DNA from: Bacteroidetes bacterium GWF2_35_48
GTDB taxonomy: Bacteria > Bacteroidota > Bacteroidia > Bacteroidales > GWF2-35-48
DNA: 64,000 nucleotides
Direction: 5' to 3'
Assembly: GCA_001769125.1 (NCBI GenBank)
Contig: MEOG01000103.1
Coordinates: forward strand, 73,701 to 137,700
In this document: one piece after another, positions 10,027 through 18,908 of the stretch
How positions within the stretch are numbered: position 1 is the first letter of the stretch
How the letters are laid out: each line of letters begins with the position of its first letter
Position numbers and translations under genes: made by a program
Notes under the pieces: generated by a model
Seen by the model: the letters and a program-made list of their open reading frames with translations, nothing else
Database searches by the model: none
What the model was told of the DNA's origin: nothing

Positions 10027-10377
10027 ATGAAACTTTATGCATTAATTCTTTCCGTTGTATTCGGAGCTATTATTTTAACAAGCTGCGGTGGCAGTAAGAG
10101 TTCAGACAATCCTTTTATCGGAAAATGGGAAATCACAGAGGCGGAAGGCACAATGGCCGAAATGAATAAGGGAACTGTTTATGAATTTATAGATGACAGC
10201 AATGTTGAGTTTTCTTTGGGCGGTATTAAAACCAAAGCTACCTATAAAAAATCAGGCGATACCCTCAGCTATTCTTTTGGAACAATTAACATGTCTGCAA
10301 TTGTTAAAGTAGAAGGTAATAAAATGAATTTTCAAAGTTTAACAAGCGATCAGAAATTTGTTTTAACGAAAAAGTAA
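10027..10377 (+). CDS. Small lipocalin-like lipoprotein
   Basis: This 116-residue protein begins with a lipoprotein signal ending L-T-S-C-G-G (Cys20). The mature part starts with F-I-G-K-W-E-I and then alternates short beta strands, the pattern of small lipocalin-like (extracytoplasmic copper-resistance/NlpE-style or DUF-type) lipoproteins in Bacteroidota. No ligand can be inferred. It is monocistronic, ended by a strong terminator. The upstream element TATTTTCG (about 9994-10001) is one base from the Bacteroidota -7 box. Confidence 0.65.
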   Translation: MKLYALILSVVFGAIILTSCGGSKSSDNPFIGKWEITEAEGTMAEMNKGTVYEFIDDSNVEFSLGGIKTKATYKKSGDTLSYSFGTINMSAIVKVEGNKMNFQSLTSDQKFVLTKK

Positions 10378-10398
10378 TTTGATTTTATTAAAAAAGAG

Positions 10399-10445
10399 AA
10401 GCGTTACGATTTATTTGAAAACAAATTATCGTAACGCTTTTTTTA
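10399..10445. terminator. Strong bidirectional terminator between convergent genes
   Basis: AAGCGTTACGAT (10399-10410) pairs perfectly with ATCGTAACGCTT (10428-10439) and is flanked by A- and T-runs. It lies between the plus-strand lipoprotein ending at 10377 and the minus-strand gene ending at 10446, so it can stop both. Confidence 0.85.
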
Positions 10446-10826
10446 TCAGTCGAGCTTCAGTTTGTAAACATTCTTCTCGCTTTTTAACTGGCGAATTTCT
10501 CTGTTGGATAATTCCCTGTAAACTTCTCCGTCTCTCTTTATCTGAATGACCTTATATTCGTTCGGGTCATGGTTTTTATATTTCAGAAAAAGTATTTTGG
10601 AATACCCGCCACTCATCATCGGAATGCTCATATCATAAACACCAACATCTAATGGTTTTACCAAAACAAAATTTCCGCTTTCATTTTGCTGATAAATTTT
10701 ATAATCGGATAAATTCGAAGATAAAAACTCAATGCGAAACTTCATGGGTTCGCTTGCTGTTTCATATATAGCGCATGAACCTGTAAAAAGAGAAATCAAC
10801 ACAAAATAAATTAATGTTCTTATCAT
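10446..10826 (-). CDS. Small lipoprotein of unknown function
   Basis: This 126-residue protein has a lipoprotein signal ending F-T-G-S-C (Cys18), then about 108 mostly beta-type residues with no motif I recognise. It probably faces the periplasm, attached to a membrane. It stands apart from its neighbours: a terminator on one side and 160 bp of hairpin-containing DNA on the other. Confidence 0.6.
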   Translation of the reverse strand: MIRTLIYFVLISLFTGSCAIYETASEPMKFRIEFLSSNLSDYKIYQQNESGNFVLVKPLDVGVYDMSIPMMSGGYSKILFLKYKNHDPNEYKVIQIKRDGEVYRELSNREIRQLKSEKNVYKLKLD

Positions 10827-10933
10827 TAGATTTATATTTTTCTTTTAAAAGTAATAGTTTTTTATTGTTTAATTTTATTTTTCTGTCTCTATATTGGCAT
10901 CGTTTATTCTTTAGACATATCCGGATGGGCAAA

Positions 10934-10963
10934 GCAATAGCGTTTTCATAAAAGCGAAATTGC
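10934..10963. repeat. Bulged stem-loop upstream of the 10.4 kb lipoprotein gene
   Basis: GCAAT-A-GCGTTTT pairs with AAAAGCG-AA-ATTGC around a CAT loop, leaving small unpaired bases on each side. It is followed by CACTTGTTAGCTGGCG just beyond the cupin stop. It looks like the end of a mobile-cassette-like unit but does not meet the attC consensus. Confidence 0.35.
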
Positions 10964-10988
10964 GCTACACCACTTGTTAGCTGGCGTT

Positions 10989-11381
10989 TTATTTAATTTC
11001 CCAATCAAACCATTCATTATTAATTGTTAGCTGTTTGTGCATTTTCTGTTTTTTTTCTTTATATCTGTCGCTTTGATTAAAAAAAGTCATATCTGCATAG
11101 CCTGAATATATTTTTGCTGAATGATGAGCATCTTTTGGGATATAATATCTGTCTCCTTTTACAAATATATTTTTAACCCCATTTATTATCAATTCTATCT
11201 TACCTTCGATTACAATACCCCATTGGCTTTCATGAAAATGCTCCGGGATTTCTACATCTTCTGAGAATTCCATAAAAATTATTTGATGTTTTGCTCCCTG
11301 TGATAAATAGGCAGTCAATCCGTTAATTGGAATGTCTGCTTCTGGTAAATCTAATATTGGTCTTGGAAATGCTTTTGACAT
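10989..11381 (-). CDS. Cupin-domain protein
   Basis: This 130-residue single-domain protein has the two conserved cupin motifs: P-E-H-F-H-E-S-Q-W-G-I-V near 69, followed by G-D-R-Y-Y-I-P-K-D-A-H-H near 96-107. Their His/Glu residues usually bind a metal. There is no signal peptide, so it is cytosolic. Small cupins of this sort are isomerases, dioxygenases or sensory proteins; the substrate is not inferable. It lies 12 nt downstream of the acetyltransferase gene, probably as one transcript, and both are very A+T-rich. Confidence 0.75.
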   Translation of the reverse strand: MSKAFPRPILDLPEADIPINGLTAYLSQGAKHQIIFMEFSEDVEIPEHFHESQWGIVIEGKIELIINGVKNIFVKGDRYYIPKDAHHSAKIYSGYADMTFFNQSDRYKEKKQKMHKQLTINNEWFDWEIK

Positions 11382-11393
11382 AATGTTGAATTT

Positions 11394-12224
11394 TCATTTT
11401 CTTAATTTGTAATACGGAATTTTCTTGACAGGCATAAACCCAAGTTTTAATGCTAACTTATATGACCCGATATTTTCTAAACGACAAGCCCATATTGGCT
11501 CATAATTATTTTCTATACAATAATTAATTAAAGCAGAGCAGGCATATTGAGCCAATCCTAAGCCTCTAAATCCTTCCACTGTCTCTATTCCTATTTCTAA
11601 TTTATTATCTTGTATAAATGCAGAATAAGCTGTTGAGGCTAATTGGCTTTTGTAATAGAGACTAAAACCTATTCCATTTTTAAAAAAATCAGATGCATTA
11701 TTCCAAAAATATTGGGGAACAACACTTCCTTTCATCTTATCAAATATTTGTTCATCGGTACGAACAATTTTTATTTCATCTCTATTTTCAATTGGATTAT
11801 GAATTAAGTATTCTGTTAAATTGAAATTAAAATTAATCCGTGTATTAAGCTCTATTTTATTATGTTCTTCCTTTTCGTCTTTTTCTGACAATTTTTTCAA
11901 ACAGTTATTAAATAAATCTTTTAAAACAATGTCCCATGTATCAGGATAAGCTTGCATCCATTCATTGTTGGTTCGTGACTTATTTTTATTCAAGGAATAG
12001 TCTCTAAATTCTTTATTAAACTTTTGGTTATTACAATCCCCAAAAAGTAATGACATGCCATAGGGATGAATTACATAAAACGTCTTTGGGTTGTGTTCAT
12101 TATCTACATAAACTTTTCCTGAAACTTTATTTTCTATAACTGCTTGTGCAAATAAATTATTTATCGTTACAGTTTTTAATGGGTCATTTAATTGATAATA
12201 TTTATTTTTATCCAATAGTATCAT
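11394..12224 (-). CDS. GNAT-family N-acetyltransferase
   Basis: The C-terminal third of this 276-residue protein has the acetyl-CoA binding signature of GNAT enzymes (G-F-R-G-L-G-L-A-Q-Y-A, near 219-229). It is followed by the N-x-x-S-x-x-L-A-x-K-L-G-F motif (about 252-264). The long N-terminal part is divergent, as in the GNAT_acetyltran (PF12746-type) group. It transfers an acetyl group to an unknown amine. It is upstream of and probably co-transcribed with the cupin gene. Confidence 0.75.
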   Translation of the reverse strand: MILLDKNKYYQLNDPLKTVTINNLFAQAVIENKVSGKVYVDNEHNPKTFYVIHPYGMSLLFGDCNNQKFNKEFRDYSLNKNKSRTNNEWMQAYPDTWDIVLKDLFNNCLKKLSEKDEKEEHNKIELNTRINFNFNLTEYLIHNPIENRDEIKIVRTDEQIFDKMKGSVVPQYFWNNASDFFKNGIGFSLYYKSQLASTAYSAFIQDNKLEIGIETVEGFRGLGLAQYACSALINYCIENNYEPIWACRLENIGSYKLALKLGFMPVKKIPYYKLRK

Positions 12225-12307
12225 AACTTTATATTTATTTAAATTTTTTGCGACAAATTTTTACAATGCTCCCAACGGTTCTCGCATACAACAAATATTT
12301 TTTTATT

Positions 12308-13051
12308 TTATTTATATCTTAATTTTGTATTTAAACCAAATGAATATAAATATTGCTTTATTGGTGCTTGAATTGATGTTGTTATATTTCTTTCATAATA
12401 GGGTTCTATAATAACATTTAATTTGTTTGTAATTGGAAATTCTACCCCAATTCCTCCTTCAAAACTAATATTCACTCTTTCATAATCAGCTTCGTCTTTT
12501 GAATTAATTTTTTCTTTACTATCATCTGTATAATATTTAATTGACGATATCTGTGCAAGAATTAAAATATTAGTCTGTAACCCTGATGATATAAAGAGTT
12601 TTATTCTTTTATTGTAAAGCAAATAAGTATATGAAAAGGGAATATCTATGTAGTAATAATAATATCTGATTGTAAAATTATTTATTGATTTTTCAGGAAT
12701 TGTATTATTTTGATTATATATGGAATCATAAATCGGATGTAAAGGTTCTGGAAATATTAGATTAGAGAAATCAATTTTTGATTGATACGCCTTTTTTGAG
12801 AACAAAATATTTAAACTAAAAAATGAATTTACAAAATGATAATTTGATCCAATTCCTATTTTGTAGGAAAATTTTTGTGTTTCATATTTATTTCTCGAAT
12901 TAATAATTGTTTTGCAAAATGAATCATTTGTATTAAGCTCTCTATAACAATAATTATTTGAAGCGATAAAATCGTATGATAATTTATCCTGACAATTAGA
13001 AGAAATTATTCCAATTCCAAATGTTAATAGTATAAACAAAAATAATCTCAT
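12308..13051 (-). CDS. Outer-membrane beta-barrel (porin-like) protein
   Basis: This 247-residue protein has an N-terminal signal peptide (hydrophobic to about residue 18, cleavage near S-S-N-C-Q). It is then a chain of alternating polar/hydrophobic strands ending in an aromatic/basic C-terminus (L-R-Y-K), typical of the 8-10 strand outer-membrane protein beta-barrel family in Bacteroidota. Base composition is noticeably more A+T-rich than sdh or sprA, in line with the adjacent acetyltransferase and cupin genes, which hints at recent acquisition. Confidence 0.65.
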   Translation of the reverse strand: MRLFLFILLTFGIGIISSNCQDKLSYDFIASNNYCYRELNTNDSFCKTIINSRNKYETQKFSYKIGIGSNYHFVNSFFSLNILFSKKAYQSKIDFSNLIFPEPLHPIYDSIYNQNNTIPEKSINNFTIRYYYYYIDIPFSYTYLLYNKRIKLFISSGLQTNILILAQISSIKYYTDDSKEKINSKDEADYERVNISFEGGIGVEFPITNKLNVIIEPYYERNITTSIQAPIKQYLYSFGLNTKLRYK

Positions 13052-13139
13052 TTTTATTTTGAAAAATCAGCATTCAGAAGAAATTCAAGACAAAAGTTTC
13101 CGTTAAACCGATTGTTCCAACTAATAAGGCTTTATTCAT

Positions 13140-13529
13140 TTAAGCTTTTTCGTTTTCTTCTTTTGGTTCTTTACCCTTGTTGTCCTCAACCAAAATGTAA
13201 TAATTATTTTCTACGGCAAGATATCCCTGCTCATAGCAAAAATAATAAGTATGACTTTTTTTTGTTACATAGGTACTTGTAAAATAATTAAAATTGAATC
13301 CTTTTTCGGAAAGCTTATCTCTGTGAACACTTATTTTTCCCGTGGGATTTAATTCTTCGAGAATACGTCGGTTTTTCCGTAAAATATTATTAACCGTACG
13401 CATAAAATTTGTAACATCGCTGTTTTGCTTGTTATTAAATGAATTGCGGCACATATCGGAGCAAAATTTCTTATCTGCTCTTCCCAATATTGGTTCACCA
13501 CATTCGGGGCATTTCTTTTTTTCACTCAT
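13140..13529 (-). CDS. Small zinc-ribbon protein
   Basis: The ATG at 13529 gives 129 residues. A TTG two codons upstream overlaps the preceding stop and is less likely. The N-terminus has C-P-E-C-G-E-P-I-L-G-R-A-D-K-K-F-C (residues 7-23), then C-R-N-S-F-N-N-K, a four-cysteine zinc finger of the type in DUF2116-like proteins. The rest is basic and may bind nucleic acid. The gene starts 2 nt after the glycosyltransferase stop, so it is translationally linked to it. Confidence 0.7.
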   Translation of the reverse strand: MSEKKKCPECGEPILGRADKKFCSDMCRNSFNNKQNSDVTNFMRTVNNILRKNRRILEELNPTGKISVHRDKLSEKGFNFNYFTSTYVTKKSHTYYFCYEQGYLAVENNYYILVEDNKGKEPKEENEKA

Positions 13530-13531
13530 AA

Positions 13532-14995
13532 TCAATTGTGTTGAGTTTTTAATTTAAAAACCTTCAGTGTTCCCTGTTCAAAAATTAAGGTATCTAAATA
13601 ATTTTTAATTTCCTGTGATGTGTCGCTTCTTGAGTCGCTGAATAAATACTTTGCGCCTTTAGACATCCATTTTTCAATATTATCTTTGTTAAGATTATCC
13701 TTATCAAACACCCAGCCTTTTTTATTTATATAGTATAAAAATATATAACGCGACTCATCGTTTCCTGCAATACACAAAGCATTATCAGAGCATAAAGCAC
13801 GAAGCTCTTTCTTATGAGAATATAAGACGGGATTAAACCCTGGATCTTTAGTATTCCATCTGGAATTAGATCGTAAATATGCTGTTACGGGTAATATCAG
13901 AAGTAAAAAAAAAGTAATATATTTTAATGCTTTATTTTGCGAATTAATCATTTTTTTTATACCATATACTACTAATAAAAAAATCAGAGGTAAAAAGGGA
14001 AAAAGGTAGTAATCGTGTACTTTTCCGATCATATTAATTTCAAAAAAGAAATACGCGGCAATACTCAGCCCTAAGACGAAAAAAATATAAAAGTATTTAT
14101 GATGATATATTTTATTTCTAGAAATAAAATATATTGCTGCAAGGAAAAAAAGTAAAGAACCGTAGTTAATCAATAATTCGGGAAGTGTCGAAACAATATT
14201 ATGAAACAAGAGATCTGATATCTGAGAAAAATCTGCTTCATTTAAAATGCCCGCGACAATTCCATTTCCATGCCAGTGAGGAATTACATAAATATACCAG
14301 GCAAAAACAGGAATCAAAAATATTAATGAAAAAAGAAATGGGATAAACAAATGCTTTGTTGAATTTTTTTTTTTAATTACTGCAAAGAAAAAATAAGAAA
14401 AAATAGCTGAAGCATAAAGGATAAATGGTAATTTGGCCAGAGCTGCCAGACAAAGAAAAAAACCGCAGAATATAAAATGAAACAGTCGGTTTGAATCAAT
14501 CCATATAAAGAAAAAAGCCAGACTCCAAATACTCATGCAAAGAGCAAAATTATCAGGTAAAGGATTTAAAGTATAATAATAAAAAACCGGTGAGAAATTG
14601 AAAGCCCATGCACCTGCAGCTGCAAGAAAATTATCTGAAAAAATTTTCCTGAACAAAACAAATAAGCCCAATACACTTAACAAGCCTGTTATAAACGACA
14701 GAATTCTTGAAATTATAATTTGATCTCCAAATATTTTATAAAATAATGAGAACAACCACTGCATAATTGGAAACTCCATGCGAAAAATCCTGTCAGTGTC
14801 TGGATTTTCATTCACTTTTGGGTTAAGTATATTAATATCTTCCTTTGCAAAGTTATTAATTACAGTTTGTGTTTGTGTTTGCCTCCAAACATGAATACCT
14901 ACTAAATCAAGACCAAAAATTTTTATATGCATGAATCCACTTATTACAGGAATTGCAATAAGAATAAAATAATATTTTTTCCGAAGGAGATGCAT
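13532..14995 (-). CDS. Integral-membrane glycosyltransferase, GT39/ArnT-like
   Basis: This 487-residue protein has about ten to twelve membrane helices and a short soluble C-terminus. The first periplasmic loop carries W-R-Q-T-Q-T and R-M-E-F-P-I-M-Q-W, positioned like the acidic/aromatic loop motifs of the dolichyl-phosphate-mannose (PMT_2) and ArnT family, which move a sugar from a lipid carrier to a protein or lipid in the periplasm. It starts 6 nt after the TPR/SpoIIE gene, so the two form an operon with the zinc-ribbon gene. The sugar and acceptor are unknown. Confidence 0.75.
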   Translation of the reverse strand: MHLLRKKYYFILIAIPVISGFMHIKIFGLDLVGIHVWRQTQTQTVINNFAKEDINILNPKVNENPDTDRIFRMEFPIMQWLFSLFYKIFGDQIIISRILSFITGLLSVLGLFVLFRKIFSDNFLAAAGAWAFNFSPVFYYYTLNPLPDNFALCMSIWSLAFFFIWIDSNRLFHFIFCGFFLCLAALAKLPFILYASAIFSYFFFAVIKKKNSTKHLFIPFLFSLIFLIPVFAWYIYVIPHWHGNGIVAGILNEADFSQISDLLFHNIVSTLPELLINYGSLLFFLAAIYFISRNKIYHHKYFYIFFVLGLSIAAYFFFEINMIGKVHDYYLFPFLPLIFLLVVYGIKKMINSQNKALKYITFFLLLILPVTAYLRSNSRWNTKDPGFNPVLYSHKKELRALCSDNALCIAGNDESRYIFLYYINKKGWVFDKDNLNKDNIEKWMSKGAKYLFSDSRSDTSQEIKNYLDTLIFEQGTLKVFKLKTQHN

Positions 14996-15001
14996 TGTTT
15001 A

Positions 15002-17302
15002 TTAAATTCTTATTCCCAGAACCGTTACATCGTCTGTTTGTTCATACACAGTGTCAGTTTCAGCAGATATGTGATTTATCCAGTTTTCAAAAGTAGTTTC
15101 AAGTATTTTCTTTTGCTCGGCTAATGTTAAATGAGCAATGTCGGCAATTAATTTTTTAAAAGGTTTTGATTTGAATTTTACTCCTTTTTCTCCTCCGAAC
15201 TGATCCATAAAACCATCGCTGAATAAATAAATTGTGTCGCCTTTTTGTAATTGAATAATATGATTTGTAAAGGGTTCTGAGTGGTCGTGCATGCCGATGG
15301 GTTGTTTGTCTCCCTTCACCTCATAAAGGGTTCCGGGAGATGAATCTGCCTTCACCTCTTGCAGGGGCTTCGGTGATGTAAAGGCGGGGTAATACCCCGT
15401 CTTTACTATGTAGAGAGGATTATTTGCCCCGGCAAAATGCAGTTCCATTGTTTTTTTATTCAACGCACACAAGGCAATATCCATACCATCCATAACCGTT
15501 GTCCATGAAGGTTGATTGCTCATTTTTTCTTTCTGGTGCAGGGATTCAATAATAGATGACTGCAAAAGGTCGAGTGCTTGCGCGGCTGTTTTGATTTCTT
15601 TATTTTTTGAAATTTCATTTAAAAAAGAAATTCCGAGTACACTCATAAATGCGCCGGGAACGCCGTGTCCGGTACAATCTGCCACGCAAAAAATTACCCA
15701 ATCATCAATAATGCTACACCAAAAGAAATCGCCGCTTACAATATCGCGCGGTTTAAAAAACACAAAGTGTTCAGAAAATACCTGCTGAAACAATTCTTCT
15801 TTTGAAAACAGGGCTTTTTGTATTCGCTTGGCATAAATAATACTATCGGTAATATTTCTTTTTTGCTCTTTCAAAATTTTATTTTGACCGCTCAGAATGT
15901 CTCGCTGACTAATAATCTCATCACGCTGAGTTGCAATTTCTTCATTTTTCTGATTCAATTCCTCATTCCTTTCAAGAATCTGGTCGCGCTGATTTTCTAT
16001 CTCATCACGTTGAGCCGTTATCTCCTCTTTTTGCTGGTTCAGTTCTTCATTTTTTTCTTCTATTTCTTTTTTCTGTTTTGTAAGCAAGATGTTTGCTTTT
16101 CTTTTTTGTCTGTATGCATAAAATGCTACAAAAAGCAGCAATAAAACCAAAAATAAACCTGTAGAAACCGCATAAATAAATGTACGATGCTGTTTAGCTT
16201 CCACATCTTGTTTTTCAATATGAATTTGTTGAAGTTCTATTTGTTTTTCTTTTTTCTCTGTCTGATATTTTGCATCAATTTCTTCTATGGCTTTTACTTT
16301 GTCTTCTTTATAGAGACTGTCGCTGGTTTCAATAAACAATTCTGCATACTTCAGTGAATTTGAAACATCACCCAGTCCCTTATAAGATTTCATCAGAACT
16401 TCTGCGGTTTTATTTTTCCAAAGCAAAGCGTCTAATTCTTCAGAAATCACCAAACATTCCTTTCCATATCTGACCGCTTCTGTAAAGTAAATTTTCTTTT
16501 CCGTTACATTATTCGTTGCATTTGCAAGATCAATATTTAACAAAGCCATATTTCCAAGAATTGCAGACACTCCTTTTTTGTCCCCGATTTCTTCCCGCAG
16601 TATATAGGATTTCTTATAAAAATCAAGCGCAAGTTTGTTGTCTCCAAGCTCTGAATGAACCAGACCCACATTGTTATAGCTTCCTGCTAGTCCGTATTTA
16701 TCATTTGTACCCTCTTTCAGCTTCAGAGACATGGTGTAAAATTCAAGCGCTTTCTGAAAATCTTTTTTATTATAATATACCAATCCAATATTATTATAAG
16801 AAGCGGCAATACCTTTTTTGTCTCCTATTTTTTCTCTTAACTCAAGCGATTTCTTATAATATTCCTCTGCTTTCTCCAGTTGGTTTTGATCATTGTAAAC
16901 ACCGCCGATATAATTATAGCAGATAGCCATTCCTTTCAGGTTGTTATCTTTTTCATCAATATTCAGAGAGTGATGAAAACATTCAATTGCCTTTTCATAC
17001 CTGCTTGTTTCAAAGTGTGCCAAACCCAAAGATTTATAACAAAGAGAAATTCCTTTTTCCCATTTATTTTTTTCTGCAAGTTTTAATCCCTGTTCTCCAA
17101 AAAATAGCGCAGAATCGGGGTTCGAATTACGATAAAGATTGCTAAGTGAAACAAAAGCTTTTACTTTAATTGTATCATGCTTCGCATTTTTTGTCGCATG
17201 CAGAAGGGAGTCTAAATTTCTCGGCTGAGAATATGAAGATGAAAAAAAATAAAAAATGAACCAGAAAATAAGTAAAATTTTTATTCGATTTTTAAATTGC
17301 AT
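15002..17302 (-). CDS. TPR-coiled-coil-SpoIIE (PP2C) signalling phosphatase
   Basis: This 766-residue protein has a signal peptide (to about residue 25) and a series of TPRs (about 60-330, repeated Y-N-N-I-G-L-V-Y/H motifs). A membrane helix lies at about 372-394, followed by a coiled coil rich in Q-R-D-E-I-x-x-Q-R-D (to about 480). A SpoIIE-type Ser/Thr phosphatase domain spans about 490-766, with metal-binding motifs D-I-V-S-G-D-F, D-C-T-G-H-G-V-P-G, D-G-M-D and T-D-D-V-T-V. Such proteins sense in the periplasm and dephosphorylate an anti-sigma-antagonist or SiaC-like partner. Compared with the paralogue at 29425, the phosphatase loop at about 632-661 has an extra ~24 residues rich in Pro/Ser/Thr, encoded by hairpin-forming DNA. 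Confidence 0.88.
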   Translation of the reverse strand: MQFKNRIKILLIFWFIFYFFSSSYSQPRNLDSLLHATKNAKHDTIKVKAFVSLSNLYRNSNPDSALFFGEQGLKLAEKNKWEKGISLCYKSLGLAHFETSRYEKAIECFHHSLNIDEKDNNLKGMAICYNYIGGVYNDQNQLEKAEEYYKKSLELREKIGDKKGIAASYNNIGLVYYNKKDFQKALEFYTMSLKLKEGTNDKYGLAGSYNNVGLVHSELGDNKLALDFYKKSYILREEIGDKKGVSAILGNMALLNIDLANATNNVTEKKIYFTEAVRYGKECLVISEELDALLWKNKTAEVLMKSYKGLGDVSNSLKYAELFIETSDSLYKEDKVKAIEEIDAKYQTEKKEKQIELQQIHIEKQDVEAKQHRTFIYAVSTGLFLVLLLLFVAFYAYRQKRKANILLTKQKKEIEEKNEELNQQKEEITAQRDEIENQRDQILERNEELNQKNEEIATQRDEIISQRDILSGQNKILKEQKRNITDSIIYAKRIQKALFSKEELFQQVFSEHFVFFKPRDIVSGDFFWCSIIDDWVIFCVADCTGHGVPGAFMSVLGISFLNEISKNKEIKTAAQALDLLQSSIIESLHQKEKMSNQPSWTTVMDGMDIALCALNKKTMELHFAGANNPLYIVKTGYYPAFTSPKPLQEVKADSSPGTLYEVKGDKQPIGMHDHSEPFTNHIIQLQKGDTIYLFSDGFMDQFGGEKGVKFKSKPFKKLIADIAHLTLAEQKKILETTFENWINHISAETDTVYEQTDDVTVLGIRI
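15319..15405. repeat. Hairpin-rich in-frame insertion in the SpoIIE domain gene
   Basis: Within the phosphatase coding sequence, AAAGGCGGGGT and ACCCCGTCTTT (15380-15404) form an 11-bp stem with one mismatch around AAT. The adjacent segment repeats CTTCACCTC twice (about 15324 and 15351). The translated segment is absent from the closely similar SpoIIE domain at 29425-30639, where Y-I-V-R-G-E-E-L runs straight into the K-A-D-K-H-A-I-G motif. A palindromic element inserted in frame would explain this. Confidence 0.55.
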
Positions 17303-17403
17303 GAGATAAAAGGTTCAGTTTATAATGACAAAGTTAATTATTTTTTTAAAAAGTAAAATACTTCTAAATCCCATAAATTTTCTACCGGAGTTTGGTTATA
17401 AAT

Positions 17404-17442
17404 AAAAAAAGGTCTTGCCAGAGAATGACAAGACCTTTTTTT
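17404..17442 (-). terminator. Terminator after the LysA-like decarboxylase gene
   Basis: A-run plus GGTCTTG pairs with CAAGACC plus T-run around an 11-nt loop, 15 nt past the stop of the minus-strand decarboxylase gene. The stem is perfect and long enough to work in either direction. Confidence 0.85.
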
Positions 17443-17456
17443 ACAGTTAAAATAAA

Positions 17457-18821
17457 TTACACATTAATTTTCTTTAGATAATCGGGAGTAATTTCATGAG
17501 AAGTTAAAGATTCGTTTTGCTCCGCTTTCCTTATGACGTGAGGTTTTCCATCCATATCAATCATTACAATATTTGGTCTGAGTGTAATAAATTGCATCCA
17601 TTGGGTCATATTATACGCGCCGATTCTGCTTATTACGACATGTTCTCCTTTGTTTAGCAAAGGGAAAGAAATGTTTTCCCTGATCACATCAATATTCATA
17701 CAAAGCGGACCGTAGATTACAGAATCTTCTGTGTAATGAGTAAACGGCTGTGCAGGGGTAACTTTATGCTCATACCAGAATGATGTAAACAACAGATTCA
17801 CTCCAATATCAATTACAAGCGATCGCCTACCGTCTGCAAGGCGTTTAATTGCAATGACGCTACCCAGTAAAGAACCAGCATCGTCAATAAGCGCACGACC
17901 TGTTTCCAAAATTAAAATAGGCATGTGATCCGGAAGAATTGCCGAACTTATAATAGCAGTTGATATTGCTTCTGCATAAGCATCGAAAGTAGGACATGTG
18001 TCGGTTCCCGGAGAAAAAGCTCCTTTCAATGTATTTTTTGATGCAAATCCACCTCCCAGATCAATGTATTTTATAGTATGGTTGAATTTTGTTTGCACTC
18101 CTACTGCAAGATCTGCAAGTTTTTTGGCAGCAAGTCCGTAAGCCCATGGAACCATAATATATGTACCAATATGCGCGTGAAGACCCACGAGTTCTAATTT
18201 TTTATTTAAAAGAATCCGGTTCAGCGCTTCCCATGCTTCGCCATTTTCATAATTAAAGCCGAAACGTGTCCACATAGGATATATTCCGGTATCCATATTT
18301 ACGCGAATTGAAACCTTTGGCTTCTGCTCCATTTTCTCGGCAAGTTCTGCAATGGTATACAATTCATCAAAATGATCAATATGAATAAGCGAGCCATTTT
18401 TAATAGCTTTTTCAAGGTCTTTTTCTGTTTTATCAGGACCGTTAAAAATGATATGCTGTCCCTGCACGCCATTCGCAATTGCTTTATCGTACTCAAATCC
18501 TGATACAACTTCTGCCCATGAGCCTTCCTGATGGAAAACATTGCAAACAGCGTTCATGTAATTAGTTTTGTACGACCATGCAAATTGCACCTTCGGGTAA
18601 CGTGTAGAGAAAGCCCGTTTTGCTTCTCTGTATGTATCCCTTATTGTGCGTTCGGATATCACGTAAAGAGGAGATCCAAATTCTTTAATTAGATCCTTAA
18701 CCATTACGCCGTCAATACTTGTAATCGGGTCATATTCCGTTTTTAATCCGAATTTATTAGGCACATTAACATTCAGTTTTTTTATAATTGGTCTTTCGAA
18801 GGGTAATTTTTTTTCTGACAT
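17457..18821 (-). CDS. PLP-dependent decarboxylase, diaminopimelate/ornithine decarboxylase fold (LysA-like)
   Basis: This 454-residue protein carries the alanine-racemase-type barrel signature S-Y-K-T-N (Lys85 binds PLP). It also has H-A-H-I-G-T-Y, I-D-L-G-G-G-F, L-E-T-G-R-A-L and, in the beta domain, G-P-L-C-M-N-x-D and I-G-A-Y-N-M-T. These fit the group IV decarboxylases, which remove CO2 from meso-diaminopimelate, carboxynorspermidine or related amino acids. The cysteine normally near G-x-x-C-E/D is present. It lies after an ATP-grasp ligase and a PqqD-like gene rather than lysine genes, so the substrate may be a peptide-linked or unusual amino acid rather than free diaminopimelate. Confidence 0.82.
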   Translation of the reverse strand: MSEKKLPFERPIIKKLNVNVPNKFGLKTEYDPITSIDGVMVKDLIKEFGSPLYVISERTIRDTYREAKRAFSTRYPKVQFAWSYKTNYMNAVCNVFHQEGSWAEVVSGFEYDKAIANGVQGQHIIFNGPDKTEKDLEKAIKNGSLIHIDHFDELYTIAELAEKMEQKPKVSIRVNMDTGIYPMWTRFGFNYENGEAWEALNRILLNKKLELVGLHAHIGTYIMVPWAYGLAAKKLADLAVGVQTKFNHTIKYIDLGGGFASKNTLKGAFSPGTDTCPTFDAYAEAISTAIISSAILPDHMPILILETGRALIDDAGSLLGSVIAIKRLADGRRSLVIDIGVNLLFTSFWYEHKVTPAQPFTHYTEDSVIYGPLCMNIDVIRENISFPLLNKGEHVVISRIGAYNMTQWMQFITLRPNIVMIDMDGKPHVIRKAEQNESLTSHEITPDYLKKINV

Positions 18822-18865
18822 ATTTTTTGAGTTTAAAGTTTAAAGTTTCAGGTTTCAAGTTAAAC

Positions 18866-18893
18866 CGCTGGTTGAGCGGAGTCGAAACCAGCG
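18866..18893 (-). repeat. Constant-loop hairpin after the ATP-grasp gene
   Basis: Stem CGCTGGTT/AACCAGCG (8 bp, perfect) closes the loop GAGCGGAGTCGA (read on the plus strand; TCGACTCCGCTC in the sense of the ATP-grasp gene). It starts 16 nt after that gene's stop. It shares loop, orientation and location with hairpins at 7051, 30651 and 47378. Confidence 0.75.
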
Positions 18894-18908
18894 AAGTCGA
18901 AGTCCACG

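Noticed and set aside
10934..12293. Integron attC sites
   Set aside because: The stem-loop and GTTAGC-like bases do not meet the GTTRRRY/RYYYAAC core and no integrase is visible.
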